DNA from: Syntrophorhabdaceae bacterium
Lineage (GTDB): Bacteria > Desulfobacterota > Syntrophorhabdia > Syntrophorhabdales > Syntrophorhabdaceae
Length of the DNA stretch: 35,592 nt
Direction of reading: 5' to 3'
Assembly (NCBI GenBank): GCA_026415675.1
Contig: JAOAGQ010000032.1
Location: forward strand, 1-35,592
The notes beneath the pieces are model-generated. The model searched no databases. It was not told where the DNA came from and worked only from the letters and a program-made list of their open reading frames with translations. The translations under genes were made by a program, and so were the position numbers. This document shows, piece by piece, positions 1 through 8,254 of this stretch; the first letter of the stretch is position 1, and the number at the start of each line of letters is the position of its first letter.

Positions 1-14
1 AGAAGTATCTTCAT
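1..14 (-). CDS. 5' end of a divergent gene, cut by the left edge
   Basis: Only the first four codons (Met-Lys-Ile-Leu) and part of a fifth are inside the window, read leftwards from an ATG at 14-12. Support comes from a purine-rich ribosome-binding site (AGGGGG, complement of about 20-25) at normal spacing and a good promoter just upstream (46-74). Nothing can be said about the product. It would be divergent from the hybrid kinase gene. The start is inferred from signals alone. Confidence 0.4.
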
Positions 15-45
15 AATACCCCCTGCTGTTTTTTATCTAACAAGT

Positions 46-74
46 TAAATAGCAGTGGTTTAGGTTTTTGTCAA
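46..74 (-). promoter_or_regulatory. Sigma70-type promoter reading left
   Basis: On the minus strand a perfect -35 TTGACA (complement of 69-74) is followed after 17 bases by TATTTA (complement of 46-51). The predicted start near 40 leaves a leader of about 25 bases before the ATG at 14. This is a match to consensus only. Confidence 0.5.
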
Positions 75-110
75 GGAAGATTCTCTAAAAAGGCCTGTTA
101 TGGATTTGTA

Positions 111-139
111 TTGACAATGTCAGTTTAACATAAGATAAT
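111..139 (+). promoter_or_regulatory. Sigma70-type promoter of the hybrid histidine kinase
   Basis: TTGACA at 111-116, a 17-base spacer and GATAAT at 134-139 (five of six matches to TATAAT). The expected start is near 146, giving a leader of about 110 bases. The two divergent promoters lie within 130 bases of each other, so a shared regulator could act here; no clear operator was seen. Confidence 0.55.
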
Positions 140-255
140 CAGGATAGAATGGCTGGCAAAAAGATAAGAAAAATCAATCTAATCCAAAAAGGGTTTTACA
201 TCTCGTCCAAAAACAAGTACGGTTAAAAAAATAAGAACAAGGAGTAGAATAGCCA

Positions 256-2919
256 TTGTTCGGGACAAAAGGAGCGGACCTAAAAAAGGTCGACATAAAA
301 AAATTCGGAGAGTTGTTGCCCTCCGGGATAGCGTTAATTGACAATAATGGTACCTTTCTCTATATAAACAGGAGATTCGAAGAGATATTCGGTTATGAGC
401 TAGCCGAGATCCCCGATGGGGAGACGTGGTTTAAAAAGTCCCATCCCGATGGCGATTATGGAGAAAACACTTATTCAGAGAGAGGAAAAGGGCTAATCAC
501 AGGGGTCTATACTATAACCTGCAAAGATGGGACACGGAAAAACATACAATTTTATCATTCCTCCATCCCTGAAGAAAATATAGAGATGTTGTGCTGTATG
601 GATATAACGGATGCCGTAAAAAGGGAGGAAGAGCTCCGTAAAAGTGAGGAAAAGTATAAGAATATATATGAGCAGGCAGTGGAGGGTATCTTTTTAAGCA
701 CCCCCGATGGGAGATTCATAAGCCTTAACCCTGCCGATGCCCGTATGCACGGTTATGATTCCCCGGAAGAAATGATGGCGGCAATAAACGATATCGGAAG
801 ACAGCTCTATGTAAACCCTGAAGACAGGGAGATATGGAAGAGGCTCCTTGTAGAAAAAGATGTTGTTGAGAACTTTGAATCCCAGCAATATAAAAAGGAC
901 GGCTCCATCATCTGGGTCTCTTTGAATGCCCGGGCCATAAAGGATCAAGATGGCAATATCCTCTACTATGCGGGATATGGGGAGGATATCACAAAACGAA
1001 AACTCGCGGAGGATGCCCTAAAGATAAGTGAGACCCGCTACAGAACCCTCTTCGAGCATGCAAACGATGCTATTTTATTGATGAAAGACAATATATTCAT
1101 AGACTGTAATCCCAAAACCCTTACCATGTTCCAGTGCACGAGGGAGGAGATTATCGGAAGGACCCCGTACCTTTTCTCCCCCCCTACCCAACCCGATGGC
1201 AGGGATTCTAAAGAAAAGGCCCTTGAGAAGATCCGGGCAGCCCTTGAAGGAGAACCCCAATTCTTCGAATGGGTCCATTGCCACTTAAACGGCACGATCT
1301 TCTATGCTGAGGTAAGTCTAAATAGATTAGAGATAGGGGATGAAGTATACATCCAGGCCATGGTCAGGGACATAACGGAGAGAAAAAAGGCAGAGGAGCT
1401 AATAAGGGAGGAAAGGGAAAAATTCTCTACCCTTCTTGAGAACGTCTTTTTTGGTGTAGCGATGGTTGACAGAAAGGGGGTTTTTCGGTATATCAACGCA
1501 AAATGGGTAGAACTTTTCGGATATCACATTTCAGAAATCCCCAACGGAAAGACATGGTTTGCAAAAGTATTTCCAGACCCCGATTATAGAAGAGAGGTTA
1601 TCTCCAAGTGGTTTGAAGACATAGAAGACCTAACCGCTGGAATAAAAAAAAGGAGAACCCTTACCTTAACCTCCAAGGATGGGACGAAAAAAATTATAAA
1701 CTTTGACCTGATGGCCATCCAGAAAGACCTCTTTATCGTTACCTGTGAAGATATTACAGAACTGAAACGTATAGAAGAACAGCTCGTGCAATCCCAAAAG
1801 ATGGAGGCAATAGGCAGGCTTGCCGGGGGTATTGCCCATGATTTCAATAATATGCTCACAATAATCCTCGGCCATACCCAGCTTGCCCTCCTTACACTCG
1901 ATACGTCAGACCCTCTGTACCATAAGTTTCTGGAGATACAAAAGGCAGGGGAACGCTCTGCGGAACTCACCAAAAATCTCCTCGCCTTTGCCCGAAAACA
2001 GACAATAACACCAAAGGTTTTTAACATAAACGAAAAAATCGAGGATATGTTAAAGATGCTTCGCCGTATCATCGGGGAGCATATAGAACTTCTGTGGTTG
2101 CCGGATGTCCATCTATGGAATGTGAAGATAGACCCTGCACAATTAAATCAAATCGTCTTAAATATCGTTATAAACGCCAAGGATGCCATTCTGGACTATG
2201 GAACCATAACGATCGAAACCCAAAATGTAATTTTAGATGAAAATTACTGCAAGGTCCACTACGGCTTAAGCCCCGGGGAATACGTGATGCTGGCGATAAG
2301 CGATAACGGTATAGGTATGGAGAAGGAGGTTAAGGAGCGTGTGTTTGAACCTTTCTTTACCACCAAAAGCACGGAAAAAGGCTCCGGGCTCGGGCTTTCC
2401 ACTGTTTACGGCATAGTGAAGCAGAATAACGGTTATATAAATGTTTACAGCGAACCCCAAAAGGGTGCAACCTTTAAGATATTCTTACCAAGACATAAAG
2501 GTACCAAAGAGGACGTGGTAGAACAGGAAACATCCCATGTTTTAAAGGCCAAAGGCGAGACTGTCCTTCTGGTAGAAGATGAAAAAAAGGTCCTGGAATT
2601 ATGTTCCTTTATGCTCGAACAACTGGGCTATAAGGTACTACCGGCCCAATCACCGATAGAAGGCATTGAAAGGGCAAAAACATATGAGGGAGAGATAGAC
2701 CTTCTTATAACGGATATTGTAATGCCCGATATGAACGGCAGTGAACTCGCAGAGATTTTGCAGGTTATGAGGCCGTCCCTAAAAGCTCTTTTTATGTCCG
2801 GATATACAACGAACGTTGTTATTAAAAATGGTATCCTTAAAAAAAATGTCCATTACATACAGAAACCTTTTTCTCTCCATCAATTCTCCATAAAGATTCG
2901 GGAGGCCCTTGAGAGCTAA
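256..2919 (+). CDS. Hybrid sensor histidine kinase with four PAS domains and a C-terminal receiver
   Basis: An 887-residue predicted cytosolic two-component kinase. Four PAS domains lie at about 10-120, 130-250, 258-380 and 388-505, most ending in the DIT motif and charged linker typical of PAS/PAC units. They are followed by a dimerisation/phosphoacceptor domain with His528 in the motif GGIAHDFNN, an ATPase domain at about 620-745 with N, G1 and G2 boxes, and a receiver at about 763-885 with the phosphorylatable Asp820. No membrane segment is evident, so the signal is probably sensed inside the cell (a ligand, redox or cofactor). The start is a TTG at 256 preceded by AAGGAG at about 239-244. 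No partner response regulator is adjacent; output may go through its own receiver or a distant regulator. The family is certain, the signal unknown. Confidence 0.93.
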   Translation: MFGTKGADLKKVDIKKFGELLPSGIALIDNNGTFLYINRRFEEIFGYELAEIPDGETWFKKSHPDGDYGENTYSERGKGLITGVYTITCKDGTRKNIQFYHSSIPEENIEMLCCMDITDAVKREEELRKSEEKYKNIYEQAVEGIFLSTPDGRFISLNPADARMHGYDSPEEMMAAINDIGRQLYVNPEDREIWKRLLVEKDVVENFESQQYKKDGSIIWVSLNARAIKDQDGNILYYAGYGEDITKRKLAEDALKISETRYRTLFEHANDAILLMKDNIFIDCNPKTLTMFQCTREEIIGRTPYLFSPPTQPDGRDSKEKALEKIRAALEGEPQFFEWVHCHLNGTIFYAEVSLNRLEIGDEVYIQAMVRDITERKKAEELIREEREKFSTLLENVFFGVAMVDRKGVFRYINAKWVELFGYHISEIPNGKTWFAKVFPDPDYRREVISKWFEDIEDLTAGIKKRRTLTLTSKDGTKKIINFDLMAIQKDLFIVTCEDITELKRIEEQLVQSQKMEAIGRLAGGIAHDFNNMLTIILGHTQLALLTLDTSDPLYHKFLEIQKAGERSAELTKNLLAFARKQTITPKVFNINEKIEDMLKMLRRIIGEHIELLWLPDVHLWNVKIDPAQLNQIVLNIVINAKDAILDYGTITIETQNVILDENYCKVHYGLSPGEYVMLAISDNGIGMEKEVKERVFEPFFTTKSTEKGSGLGLSTVYGIVKQNNGYINVYSEPQKGATFKIFLPRHKGTKEDVVEQETSHVLKAKGETVLLVEDEKKVLELCSFMLEQLGYKVLPAQSPIEGIERAKTYEGEIDLLITDIVMPDMNGSELAEILQVMRPSLKALFMSGYTTNVVIKNGILKKNVHYIQKPFSLHQFSIKIREALES

Positions 2920-2961
2920 AAAATGGCGTTGAAAATTTAAACCCAAAAGTATAATATTTTC

Positions 2962-2991
2962 TTGACATCTTCACTGTATGTAATTTAATAA
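2962..2991 (+). promoter_or_regulatory. Promoter of the outer-membrane barrel gene
   Basis: TTGACA at 2962-2967 with an AT-rich -10 candidate (TTAATA or TAATAA, 2985-2991) at 17-18 bases. It lies in the 134-base gap after the kinase gene, and no obvious terminator separates the two. The -35 is perfect and the -10 only fair. Confidence 0.45.
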
Positions 2992-3053
2992 TTTAATTGA
3001 TATTTCTATAGATTGCTTTTTTGTAGTCAAAATTTTCTCGGGAGGGATAGATA

Positions 3054-3797
3054 ATGAAGAAAGTCTTATTTTTTGCTTCAATATTAATGGTCTTCACATA
3101 TAGCATATCCTTTGCCTTTCAATACGGTTCCCCTGAACCGACTGCAAAGGCAGGGTCCTTCGCAGTTCAAGGTGGCTACTATTACAATACGAACAAACTT
3201 GAAGGTTTTGGTGATTCCTTCGATATGAAAAGCCATAATGCATATTTTCAGGGCAATTTCGGTATCTTAAAGGATTGGGAGATATACGGTAGGGTTGGAG
3301 CGGCAAACATGAAGGTAAAGGAACTCTTCACCGCCAACGAGGATTTTAACGATAAGGCAAAGTTTTTTGCCTCTGCAGGTTTTAAGGGTGTTTTTTACAG
3401 AATGAACGGGTTTTCCCTTGGTCTCTTCGGTCAGGCGAGTTATTATACGAATTACAAAGATGACAGAACTGTAAAGGCAGCAGGAGGGGTTGGTACCTGG
3501 GATATGAAGTTGAAAAACCTCTGGGATCTCACCGGCGGTATCGGTTTTCAGGCCAAGTTCTCCCCGTACCTTTACCTTTACGGTGGACCCTTTGTATATT
3601 TAACACAGGTCGATGCCTGCTATACAAGCACCGTCCCGGGTCAGTTAGCGGACACCACAAGGACATTAAAAGGAAAGAACAACTTCGGCGGTTTTCTTGG
3701 TCTTGCGATCCCCTTGACAAAAAAGATAAGCCTCAACCTCGAGGGGCAGGTGAAGACAAATATCTCAGGAGGCGCCGCGATCAGTTACGCCTTTTAA
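3054..3797 (+). CDS. Exported outer-membrane beta-barrel protein (OmpA/OmpW-like barrel), function unknown
   Basis: A 247-residue protein with a clear signal peptide (MKK, then a hydrophobic core to about residue 22, ending SFAF). The mature part alternates polar and aromatic residues as beta strands do and ends in ISYAF; a C-terminal Phe is the usual signal for the BAM assembly machinery. It most resembles small 8-10 strand outer-membrane barrels, but I do not recognise a specific family. A strong ribosome-binding site (GGGAGGG) precedes the ATG at 3054. It has its own promoter. Its last eleven codons overlap the end of the convergent metallophosphoesterase gene. Possible roles are a small porin or a surface-stability protein; neither is shown by the sequence. 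Confidence 0.82.
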   Translation: MKKVLFFASILMVFTYSISFAFQYGSPEPTAKAGSFAVQGGYYYNTNKLEGFGDSFDMKSHNAYFQGNFGILKDWEIYGRVGAANMKVKELFTANEDFNDKAKFFASAGFKGVFYRMNGFSLGLFGQASYYTNYKDDRTVKAAGGVGTWDMKLKNLWDLTGGIGFQAKFSPYLYLYGGPFVYLTQVDACYTSTVPGQLADTTRTLKGKNNFGGFLGLAIPLTKKISLNLEGQVKTNISGGAAISYAF

Positions 3798-4940
3798 ATG
3801 GGCCTTATTTTCATAGATTAGCTCAATAACGGTAATCTCTGGGGGGGCCATAAACCTGACAGGGGGCCCCCAAGTACCTGTACCATTACTCACATAAAGA
3901 TGTGAACCTCCCGATAATTCATAGAGACCGTTATACATGGGAAAGACGAGTCTTGTAAAATACCTGAAGGGAAATATCTGCCCCTTATGGGTATGGCCTG
4001 ACAACTGGAGGTCGAATAGACCTATTGCCTCTTTATCGATAACGGGTCTGTGTTTCAGAAGTACGGTAAAGGTATCCTTTCTTAAAGAGCCGAGTAAAAT
4101 TTTCTCAGATACCTCTCTATAGTTAAAAGGCAGACCTGCCTCATCGTCCACCCCTGCTATGCTTAAAAACCCATCTATCACAACCGCCTCTCCCCTTAAG
4201 AGTCTAAACCCTGCCTCCCTTATAAAATCTATAGAATGCTCTATGCCTGCATAAAATTCGTGATTTCCAAGAATTGCAAACTTACCGTATTCCGGATTTA
4301 TCTCCATTAAAAGGCCAATAAGTCCGTTTATATGGTTCTGTTGACCGTCCACAAGGTCCCCTGTTGATACTAAGATGTGGGGGTCTACCCTCTTTATTTC
4401 CCTTATAATCCTTTCAAGCCTCGATCTTCCCACGATGAGGCCGAGATGGACGTCCGAGATCTGGAGGATCTTTAAACTTCCTATTCGTTCCGGGATCTTC
4501 TCTGTCTTAATCCTTATCCATTCGGTTTTTATGTTCCTCGCCTCGAAATAGCCGTAAACAACTATGGAGAGGGAGAGGAGAAGGGGTATAAAAAAAAGGG
4601 GGCGGTAGGCATCTAATATTCGGGAAAAATCTCTATGTAAGATAGTCCCCGTAATATAGATAAAGATTCTCACCACATCTATCGAAAGGGATATGATGAC
4701 AAACAGAAAAAGGGCTGCCATCCATGTATACCCCACATATGCCATGACCCTTACAAAAATCTCGTGACCGGTCCTCTCTAACACCCTCACAAAGTAAGGG
4801 GCGAAAACCATTGTACCGAATATCACGGTAAGAGGGATAATATATTTCCAGCCAAAAAGTAGTGCCTGCCTTGCCTTTATCAACACATAGGCATGCATGG
4901 TAGCATACAGACTAAAAAAGAGAATGAAAAACGGTCTCAT
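3765..4940 (-). CDS. Integral membrane metallophosphoesterase (YkuE/YaeI-like)
   Basis: A 391-residue protein with about four or five predicted membrane segments in residues 1-135 and a calcineurin-type metallophosphoesterase domain at about 153-380. The metal-site motifs are intact: DVHLG (D163, H165), GDLVDG (D195), GNHEF (N226, H227), KHRP (H297) and SGHTHKG (H316, H318). Relatives act on phosphodiesters at the membrane, some on lipid intermediates; the substrate here is unknown. The ATG at 4940 has no good ribosome-binding site. The gene begins 58 bases after oadB with no terminator between, so read-through from oadGB is likely. Its stop codon lies inside the convergent barrel gene, an overlap of 33 bases. 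The family is secure, the function general. Confidence 0.85.
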   Translation of the reverse strand: MRPFFILFFSLYATMHAYVLIKARQALLFGWKYIIPLTVIFGTMVFAPYFVRVLERTGHEIFVRVMAYVGYTWMAALFLFVIISLSIDVVRIFIYITGTILHRDFSRILDAYRPLFFIPLLLSLSIVVYGYFEARNIKTEWIRIKTEKIPERIGSLKILQISDVHLGLIVGRSRLERIIREIKRVDPHILVSTGDLVDGQQNHINGLIGLLMEINPEYGKFAILGNHEFYAGIEHSIDFIREAGFRLLRGEAVVIDGFLSIAGVDDEAGLPFNYREVSEKILLGSLRKDTFTVLLKHRPVIDKEAIGLFDLQLSGHTHKGQIFPFRYFTRLVFPMYNGLYELSGGSHLYVSNGTGTWGPPVRFMAPPEITVIELIYENKAHLKGVTDRGAS

Positions 4941-4998
4941 ATTGATACAGAAGTAGTATCTTAAATAAATTTTACAAAAAAAGAAAGGGTATATCGCT

Positions 4999-6120
4999 CT
5001 ATTTTAGCATGGCAAGAAAAGTCCCTGCCGCAACGGCAGTACCGATAACACCTGCCACATTGGGACCCATCGCATGCATCAGGAGGAAGTTCTTCGGATC
5101 CGCCTCCTGGCCCACCTTCTGAGATACCCTTGCAGCCATCGGAACAGCGGATACCCCTGCGGAACCTATAAGGGGGTTTATCTTCTCCTTCAGGAAAAGG
5201 TTCATGATTTTCGCAAAGAGTACACCCCCCACGGTGGAGAAGGCAAAGGCAACAAGGCCAAGAAAAAATATAAATAACGGCTTTGGGTTCAAAAATACTT
5301 CCGCCTTCATCGTTGAACCAACGGCGAGACCGAGAACGATTGTGACTATATTTAAAAGGTCGTTCTGGGCGGTCTTCAACAGCCTATCGACAACCTTACA
5401 TTCCCTGAAAAGGTTTCCTATCATGAAAAGCCCCATCAATGGCGCTGCATCAGGGGTAAGCAAACAGATTACAATGGTAGCCACAATAGGAAAGATGATC
5501 TTCTCTGTCTTAGAGACAGACCTTAACTGTTTCATCCTTATTTTTCTCTCTGCCTCTGTTGTTAAGAGCTTCATTATAGGGGGCTGGATTAAGGGAACCA
5601 TCGCCATATATGAGTATGCCGCTACGGCAACCATACCCATCATATGGGGGGCCAGGGCCGTGGCAAGATAGATTGTGGTAGGGCCATCGGCACCACCTAT
5701 TATACCGATTGATGCGGCCTCTTTTATGTTAAAACCAAAAAAAATCGCCCCGAAGAACGACACATATACCCCGAGTTGGGCAGCGGCCCCGAGGAGGAGG
5801 GTTTTTGGATTTGCGATCATCGGTCCGAAATCTGTCAAAGCCCCGATACCGAGAAATATAAGGCACGGTATGATTTCCGTCTCAAGACCGTATTTAAAAA
5901 AGAGATGTATAAGCTGACCCGGCCCTGTAAGGGGTGCGATAGGCATATTCACAAGGAATATACTGAACCCTATGGGAACAAGGAGAAGGGGCTCAAAGTC
6001 TTTCTTGATCGCAAGGTACATAAAAAGAAAACCGATAAACCACATGATTACATATCTGTAGTCGAGATGGGGGATACCCGTTTTTAAAAAAATCTCATAA
6101 AACACATTAAAGATCTCCAT
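4999..6120 (-). CDS. oadB: Sodium-translocating decarboxylase, beta (membrane) subunit
   Basis: A 373-residue polytopic protein of the OadB/GcdB/MmdB family. In the full complex this subunit decarboxylates carboxybiotin and couples the reaction to Na+ export, building a sodium gradient. Family signatures are present: GGADGPT (Asp145 corresponds to the essential membrane Asp), GSAGVSAVP and the C-terminal [11 protein letters not shown] segment. The length is normal. It overlaps the preceding small gamma-like gene by 14 bases, so the two are probably translationally coupled. No alpha (carboxyltransferase) or biotin-carrier gene is in the window, so the acid substrate (oxaloacetate, methylmalonyl-CoA, glutaconyl-CoA or malonate) cannot be chosen from sequence; the symbol stands for the family. 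Confidence 0.93.
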   Translation of the reverse strand: MEIFNVFYEIFLKTGIPHLDYRYVIMWFIGFLFMYLAIKKDFEPLLLVPIGFSIFLVNMPIAPLTGPGQLIHLFFKYGLETEIIPCLIFLGIGALTDFGPMIANPKTLLLGAAAQLGVYVSFFGAIFFGFNIKEAASIGIIGGADGPTTIYLATALAPHMMGMVAVAAYSYMAMVPLIQPPIMKLLTTEAERKIRMKQLRSVSKTEKIIFPIVATIVICLLTPDAAPLMGLFMIGNLFRECKVVDRLLKTAQNDLLNIVTIVLGLAVGSTMKAEVFLNPKPLFIFFLGLVAFAFSTVGGVLFAKIMNLFLKEKINPLIGSAGVSAVPMAARVSQKVGQEADPKNFLLMHAMGPNVAGVIGTAVAAGTFLAMLK

Positions 6121-6253
6121 GTTTCTTACCCCCCTTCTTGGCTGTACGCTTTAACACATAGCTCATACACTTAACGCTAAGGGACAATATGAACAGGGTG
6201 AGAAATACCACGAATAAACCTGTACCTGAAACACTTAATGCCTCTCTGATCAA
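6107..6253 (-). CDS. oadG: Small gamma-subunit-like membrane protein of the sodium-pump decarboxylase
   Basis: A 48-residue ORF read from a TTG at 6253-6251 to a TAA at 6109-6107. A strong AAGGAGGG (complement of about 6261-6268) sits about 7 bases upstream. It has one hydrophobic segment (about residues 10-32, [17 protein letters not shown]) after a short GTGL turn, then a Lys/Arg-rich tail. This matches the layout of OadG/MmdD-type gamma subunits: one membrane helix and a charged tail that binds or anchors the other subunits. It lacks the longer Pro/Ala linker and C-terminal His cluster of classic OadG. It overlaps the oadB start by 14 bases. The call rests on size, topology and position, not on strong residue identity. 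Confidence 0.72.
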   Translation of the reverse strand: MIREALSVSGTGLFVVFLTLFILSLSVKCMSYVLKRTAKKGGKKHGDL

Positions 6254-6292
6254 AGTTAGGCCCTCCTTTTTGTTTGAAAATAAATTTTTTAT

Positions 6293-6310
6293 AGAAACAT
6301 GAGAAACATG
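6293..6310 (-). repeat. Tandem 9-base repeat in the oadG leader
   Basis: AGAAACATG is repeated exactly twice (6293-6301, 6302-6310), directly beside the palindrome at 6311-6320 and within the predicted oadG leader. It could be part of a regulator site or chance. Confidence 0.4.
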
Positions 6311-6320
6311 CTGTATACAA
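6311..6320. promoter_or_regulatory. TGTATACA palindrome in the oadGB leader (candidate operator)
   Basis: CTGTATACAA, nearly the perfect palindrome TTGTATACAA. It lies some 35-40 bases downstream of the predicted oadGB transcription start, where a bound repressor could act as a roadblock. Similar sites occur at the two dctP promoters. Confidence 0.4.
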
Positions 6321-6359
6321 TTTTAAGGGTTAAACCGTTTTATAAATTGTGCTAACTAC

Positions 6360-6388
6360 ATTTAATGTTTAGAAATATCGATTGTCAA
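6360..6388 (-). promoter_or_regulatory. Promoter of oadGB
   Basis: On the minus strand TTGACA (complement of 6383-6388), 17 bases, TTAAAT (complement of 6360-6365). The predicted start near 6353 gives a leader of about 100 bases before the TTG of oadG. This is the best promoter match in the spacer. Confidence 0.55.
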
Positions 6389-6451
6389 GAAAATAATGTC
6401 CCTTAAATATATAAAAAAATATTATTGGTCATCAGTATAGGTTTTAGACCC

Positions 6452-6461
6452 CTGTATACCA
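6452..6461. promoter_or_regulatory. Second TGTATAC palindrome upstream of oadGB
   Basis: CTGTATACCA, about 100 bases upstream of the predicted oadGB start and 141 bases from the site at 6311. Two such sites flanking a promoter could allow looping. This is inference from the motif only. Confidence 0.3.
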
Positions 6462-6555
6462 TACTTTTTTTAATACAATATTTTAGTTACCATTTCTTCC
6501 CCCTTATTACTTTTAAGATATAAAAGGCTAAACTTAAAAACACAGGGTTGTGTAT

Positions 6556-6593
6556 AAAGACGAAGGCGTTCTGATTTAAGAACGTCTTTTTTT
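6556..6593 (+). terminator. First terminator-like hairpin before the porin gene
   Basis: AAAGACG (6556-6562) pairs with CGTCTTT (6583-6589), with an inner TTCT/AGAA stem, and the hairpin runs into a T tract to 6593. An alternative inner stem CGTTCT/AGAACG is also possible. It has no gene upstream on the plus strand to terminate, so it may act within a leader or small RNA. Confidence 0.45.
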
Positions 6594-6598
6594 GTTTT

Positions 6599-6618
6599 AG
6601 ACGATGGGCGTCTTTTTT
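6599..6618 (+). terminator. Second terminator-like hairpin, alternative to the third
   Basis: AGACG (6599-6603), loop ATGGG, CGTCT (6609-6613), then T residues to 6618. Its 3' arm shares bases 6606-6613 with the third hairpin, so the two cannot form together. The arm also echoes the first hairpin, as if duplicated. Confidence 0.4.
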
Positions 6619-6653
6619 GACCACGATATGGTCTTAAAAGGCGCCCTTTTTTT
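6606..6653 (+). terminator. Long terminator hairpin in the porin leader
   Basis: The arms 6606-6622 and 6630-6646 pair over 17 positions with one G-U pair and two T-T mismatches, around a 7-base loop (6623-6629). Seven T residues follow (6647-6653), a good intrinsic terminator. It ends 54 bases before the porin ATG, so it would stop transcription reaching the porin unless an alternative fold forms. Confidence 0.55.
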
Positions 6654-6659
6654 CTCGAT

Positions 6660-6684
6660 TTAACCCAGAGTTACCTCTGGTTAA
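6660..6684 (+). promoter_or_regulatory. Hairpin just upstream of the porin ribosome-binding site
   Basis: TTAA-C-CCAGAG pairs with CTCTGG-TTAA around the loop TTAC: ten base pairs with one bulged C. It stands 11 bases before the AGGAGGT at 6696-6702 and could stabilise the mRNA 5' end or tune translation. Confidence 0.45.
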
Positions 6685-6707
6685 TGATCAAACTCAGGAG
6701 GTGTTTT

Positions 6708-7550
6708 ATGAAAGGTTTTAAAATTTGTATGTTGGTGTATCTGGTGCTATTTGCCCTATGTGGCCCTTCTATCTCCGATAGTGGAGAAAAGGGAAAGGAG
6801 ACGCAGGTATCGGGTTCCGCTTCCCTCGGCACTTATAATCGTTACATATTCAGGGGTTACGAGATCGGTAGAAGCGGGCTCGTGATACAACCTTCTGTCA
6901 ACCTCTCCCTGTCAGGTTTTTCCCTCTCCATATGGGGTAACCTTGACACAAACCAGAGGAATACAAAAACGGCTACATTCGCAAACGAATTCAAAAAGGG
7001 ATGGAACGAAACAGACCTTATAATGAGCTATACCTATGAGATAAAAAAGCTATCCCTGTCAGGGGGTTACATCTACTATGGGACAAGGTATGCGGACGAA
7101 ACGGAAGAGCTATACCTAAGCGCGAGCTACGGAACCCTCTTCAATCCCACCATAACCATATATAGGGACATAACAAACTATAAGGGGACGTATATGAATT
7201 TCAACCTATCCCATTCCTTCCCCATATATAAGGATATCACTATAGATGTGGGAGGTTCTGCCGGTTATTTCATCGGGGAGAGCGATTACTGGAGGACATA
7301 CGACAGTACAACGGCGACGTACACAGGAAAAAAGTACAGGGGCTTTCACGATGGTATGGTAAAGGCAGGGTTTACGATCCCAATTAATAAAAATATCTCT
7401 ATTCAACCTACAATCCAGTACTGGTTCCCCCTTTCATCCGATGCGGAAAGGGAATATCCAACCGTAGGGGATATAAAGGATTCGTATAATCCCAATGGAC
7501 CCGTGAAGTACAATCTCGTTTATGGGGTCGGGTTTGTGTATAAGTTCTGA
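6708..7550 (+). CDS. TorF-family putative porin (outer-membrane barrel)
   Basis: A 280-residue exported protein. I chose the ATG at 6708, not the in-frame ATG at 6684, because AGGAGGT at 6696-6702 is correctly spaced from it and a clean signal peptide (residues 1-22, MKGFKICMLVYLVLFALCG) follows. The mature N-terminus has the family pattern: a strand with YIFRGYEIGRSG, then a strand with LSIWGNLDTN. The rest alternates as beta strands and ends VGFVYKF with a terminal Phe. Members of the family are found in environmental proteobacteria and their substrates are largely undefined. The gene follows a multi-hairpin leader and is convergent with the uracil-DNA glycosylase gene across 28 bases with no terminator. 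Confidence 0.8.
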   Translation: MKGFKICMLVYLVLFALCGPSISDSGEKGKETQVSGSASLGTYNRYIFRGYEIGRSGLVIQPSVNLSLSGFSLSIWGNLDTNQRNTKTATFANEFKKGWNETDLIMSYTYEIKKLSLSGGYIYYGTRYADETEELYLSASYGTLFNPTITIYRDITNYKGTYMNFNLSHSFPIYKDITIDVGGSAGYFIGESDYWRTYDSTTATYTGKKYRGFHDGMVKAGFTIPINKNISIQPTIQYWFPLSSDAEREYPTVGDIKDSYNPNGPVKYNLVYGVGFVYKF

Positions 7551-7578
7551 AAATGCTATTGTTTTTCAAACTTATTAC

Positions 7579-8208
7579 TCAACGGTAGAGCTTTGTTAAC
7601 ATATGCTTTATCTTATCCATATCATCCCAGGCCTCACCCATCTTTGATGGGTTTCTCAACAGGAAGGATGGATGATATGTAGGTAGAAGGGGTATCCCCC
7701 TGTAGGATGACATATTACCCCTAACCCTTGTAATGCTTTCCTCTACGCCGAGGAGGGTGTTGTAGGCGTGTCTACCGAGGGTGCAGATCATCTTTGGCTT
7801 TATTAAATCGAGTAGAGAGAAGAGATAACCCTTACACGCCTCAACCTCCCTCGGTTCGGGGTCTCTATTATTGGGGGGCCTGCATTTAAGTACGTTGCAG
7901 ATGTACACATCTTCTCTTTTGAGGCCTGCCCTCTCTATCAATCTGTCGAGGAGTTTGCCTGCCCTGCCCACAAAGGGCCTACCCTGTAAATCTTCCTCCT
8001 CCCCCGGGGCCTCTCCAACGAAGACTATATCTGCCCTTATATTCCCTTCCCCAAACACCACATTCAGTCTTGTATCGGCAAGAGCACATTTTCTGCAGGA
8101 GAGGACACTTTTTTTTAACGACCTAAACGTCAAAAGCCCGGGTCTGTCATAAAAATACGTATCTATTCCCATGTCCTTTAGTGCACTGAGAAATCTTACG
8201 GGATCCAT
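7579..8208 (-). CDS. Uracil-DNA glycosylase, family 4 (iron-sulphur)
   Basis: A 209-residue DNA repair enzyme that removes uracil arising from cytosine deamination or misincorporation. Family 4 marks are visible: the motif GEAPGEEED (65-73), the second motif HPS (179-181) and four Cys residues spaced as [4Fe-4S] ligands (C38, C41, C109, C125). Family 4 enzymes are typical of thermophiles and many anaerobes. It is the last gene of the dgt-valS-gat run, 46 bases after gatA, and has only a weak ribosome-binding site, so coupling to upstream transcription is likely. The family is secure. Confidence 0.93.
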   Translation of the reverse strand: MDPVRFLSALKDMGIDTYFYDRPGLLTFRSLKKSVLSCRKCALADTRLNVVFGEGNIRADIVFVGEAPGEEEDLQGRPFVGRAGKLLDRLIERAGLKREDVYICNVLKCRPPNNRDPEPREVEACKGYLFSLLDLIKPKMICTLGRHAYNTLLGVEESITRVRGNMSSYRGIPLLPTYHPSFLLRNPSKMGEAWDDMDKIKHMLTKLYR

Positions 8209-8254
8209 GCTAGAGATAAATAAAAGGGGAAGGCCGTGGGATTGAGATATCCTA

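Larger units (their letters stand above)
6254..6707. other. 454-base intergenic region between oadG and the porin gene
   Basis: This divergent spacer holds no protein gene I can support. It contains the oadGB promoter (6360-6388), two TGTATAC palindromes (6311-6320, 6452-6461), a tandem repeat (6293-6310), and from about 6540 a run of hairpins with T tracts leading into the porin gene. No consensus promoter for the porin was found; a weak TATAAA at 6519-6524 is the best -10 candidate. Confidence 0.6.

Noticed and set aside
5204-5671. A 155-codon plus-strand frame antisense to oadB
   Set aside because: It lies entirely within a strongly conserved gene, has no ribosome-binding site or recognisable domain, and is explained as a shadow frame.
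6536-6562. A cyclic-di-GMP riboswitch suggested by ACACAGGGTTGTGT
   Set aside because: Only a short string resembles the conserved core; the required second helix and tetraloop receptor pattern were not found.
6684-6707. Upstream ATG for the porin
   Set aside because: It lies before the clear AGGAGGT at 6696-6702 and would put charged residues in front of a normal signal peptide.
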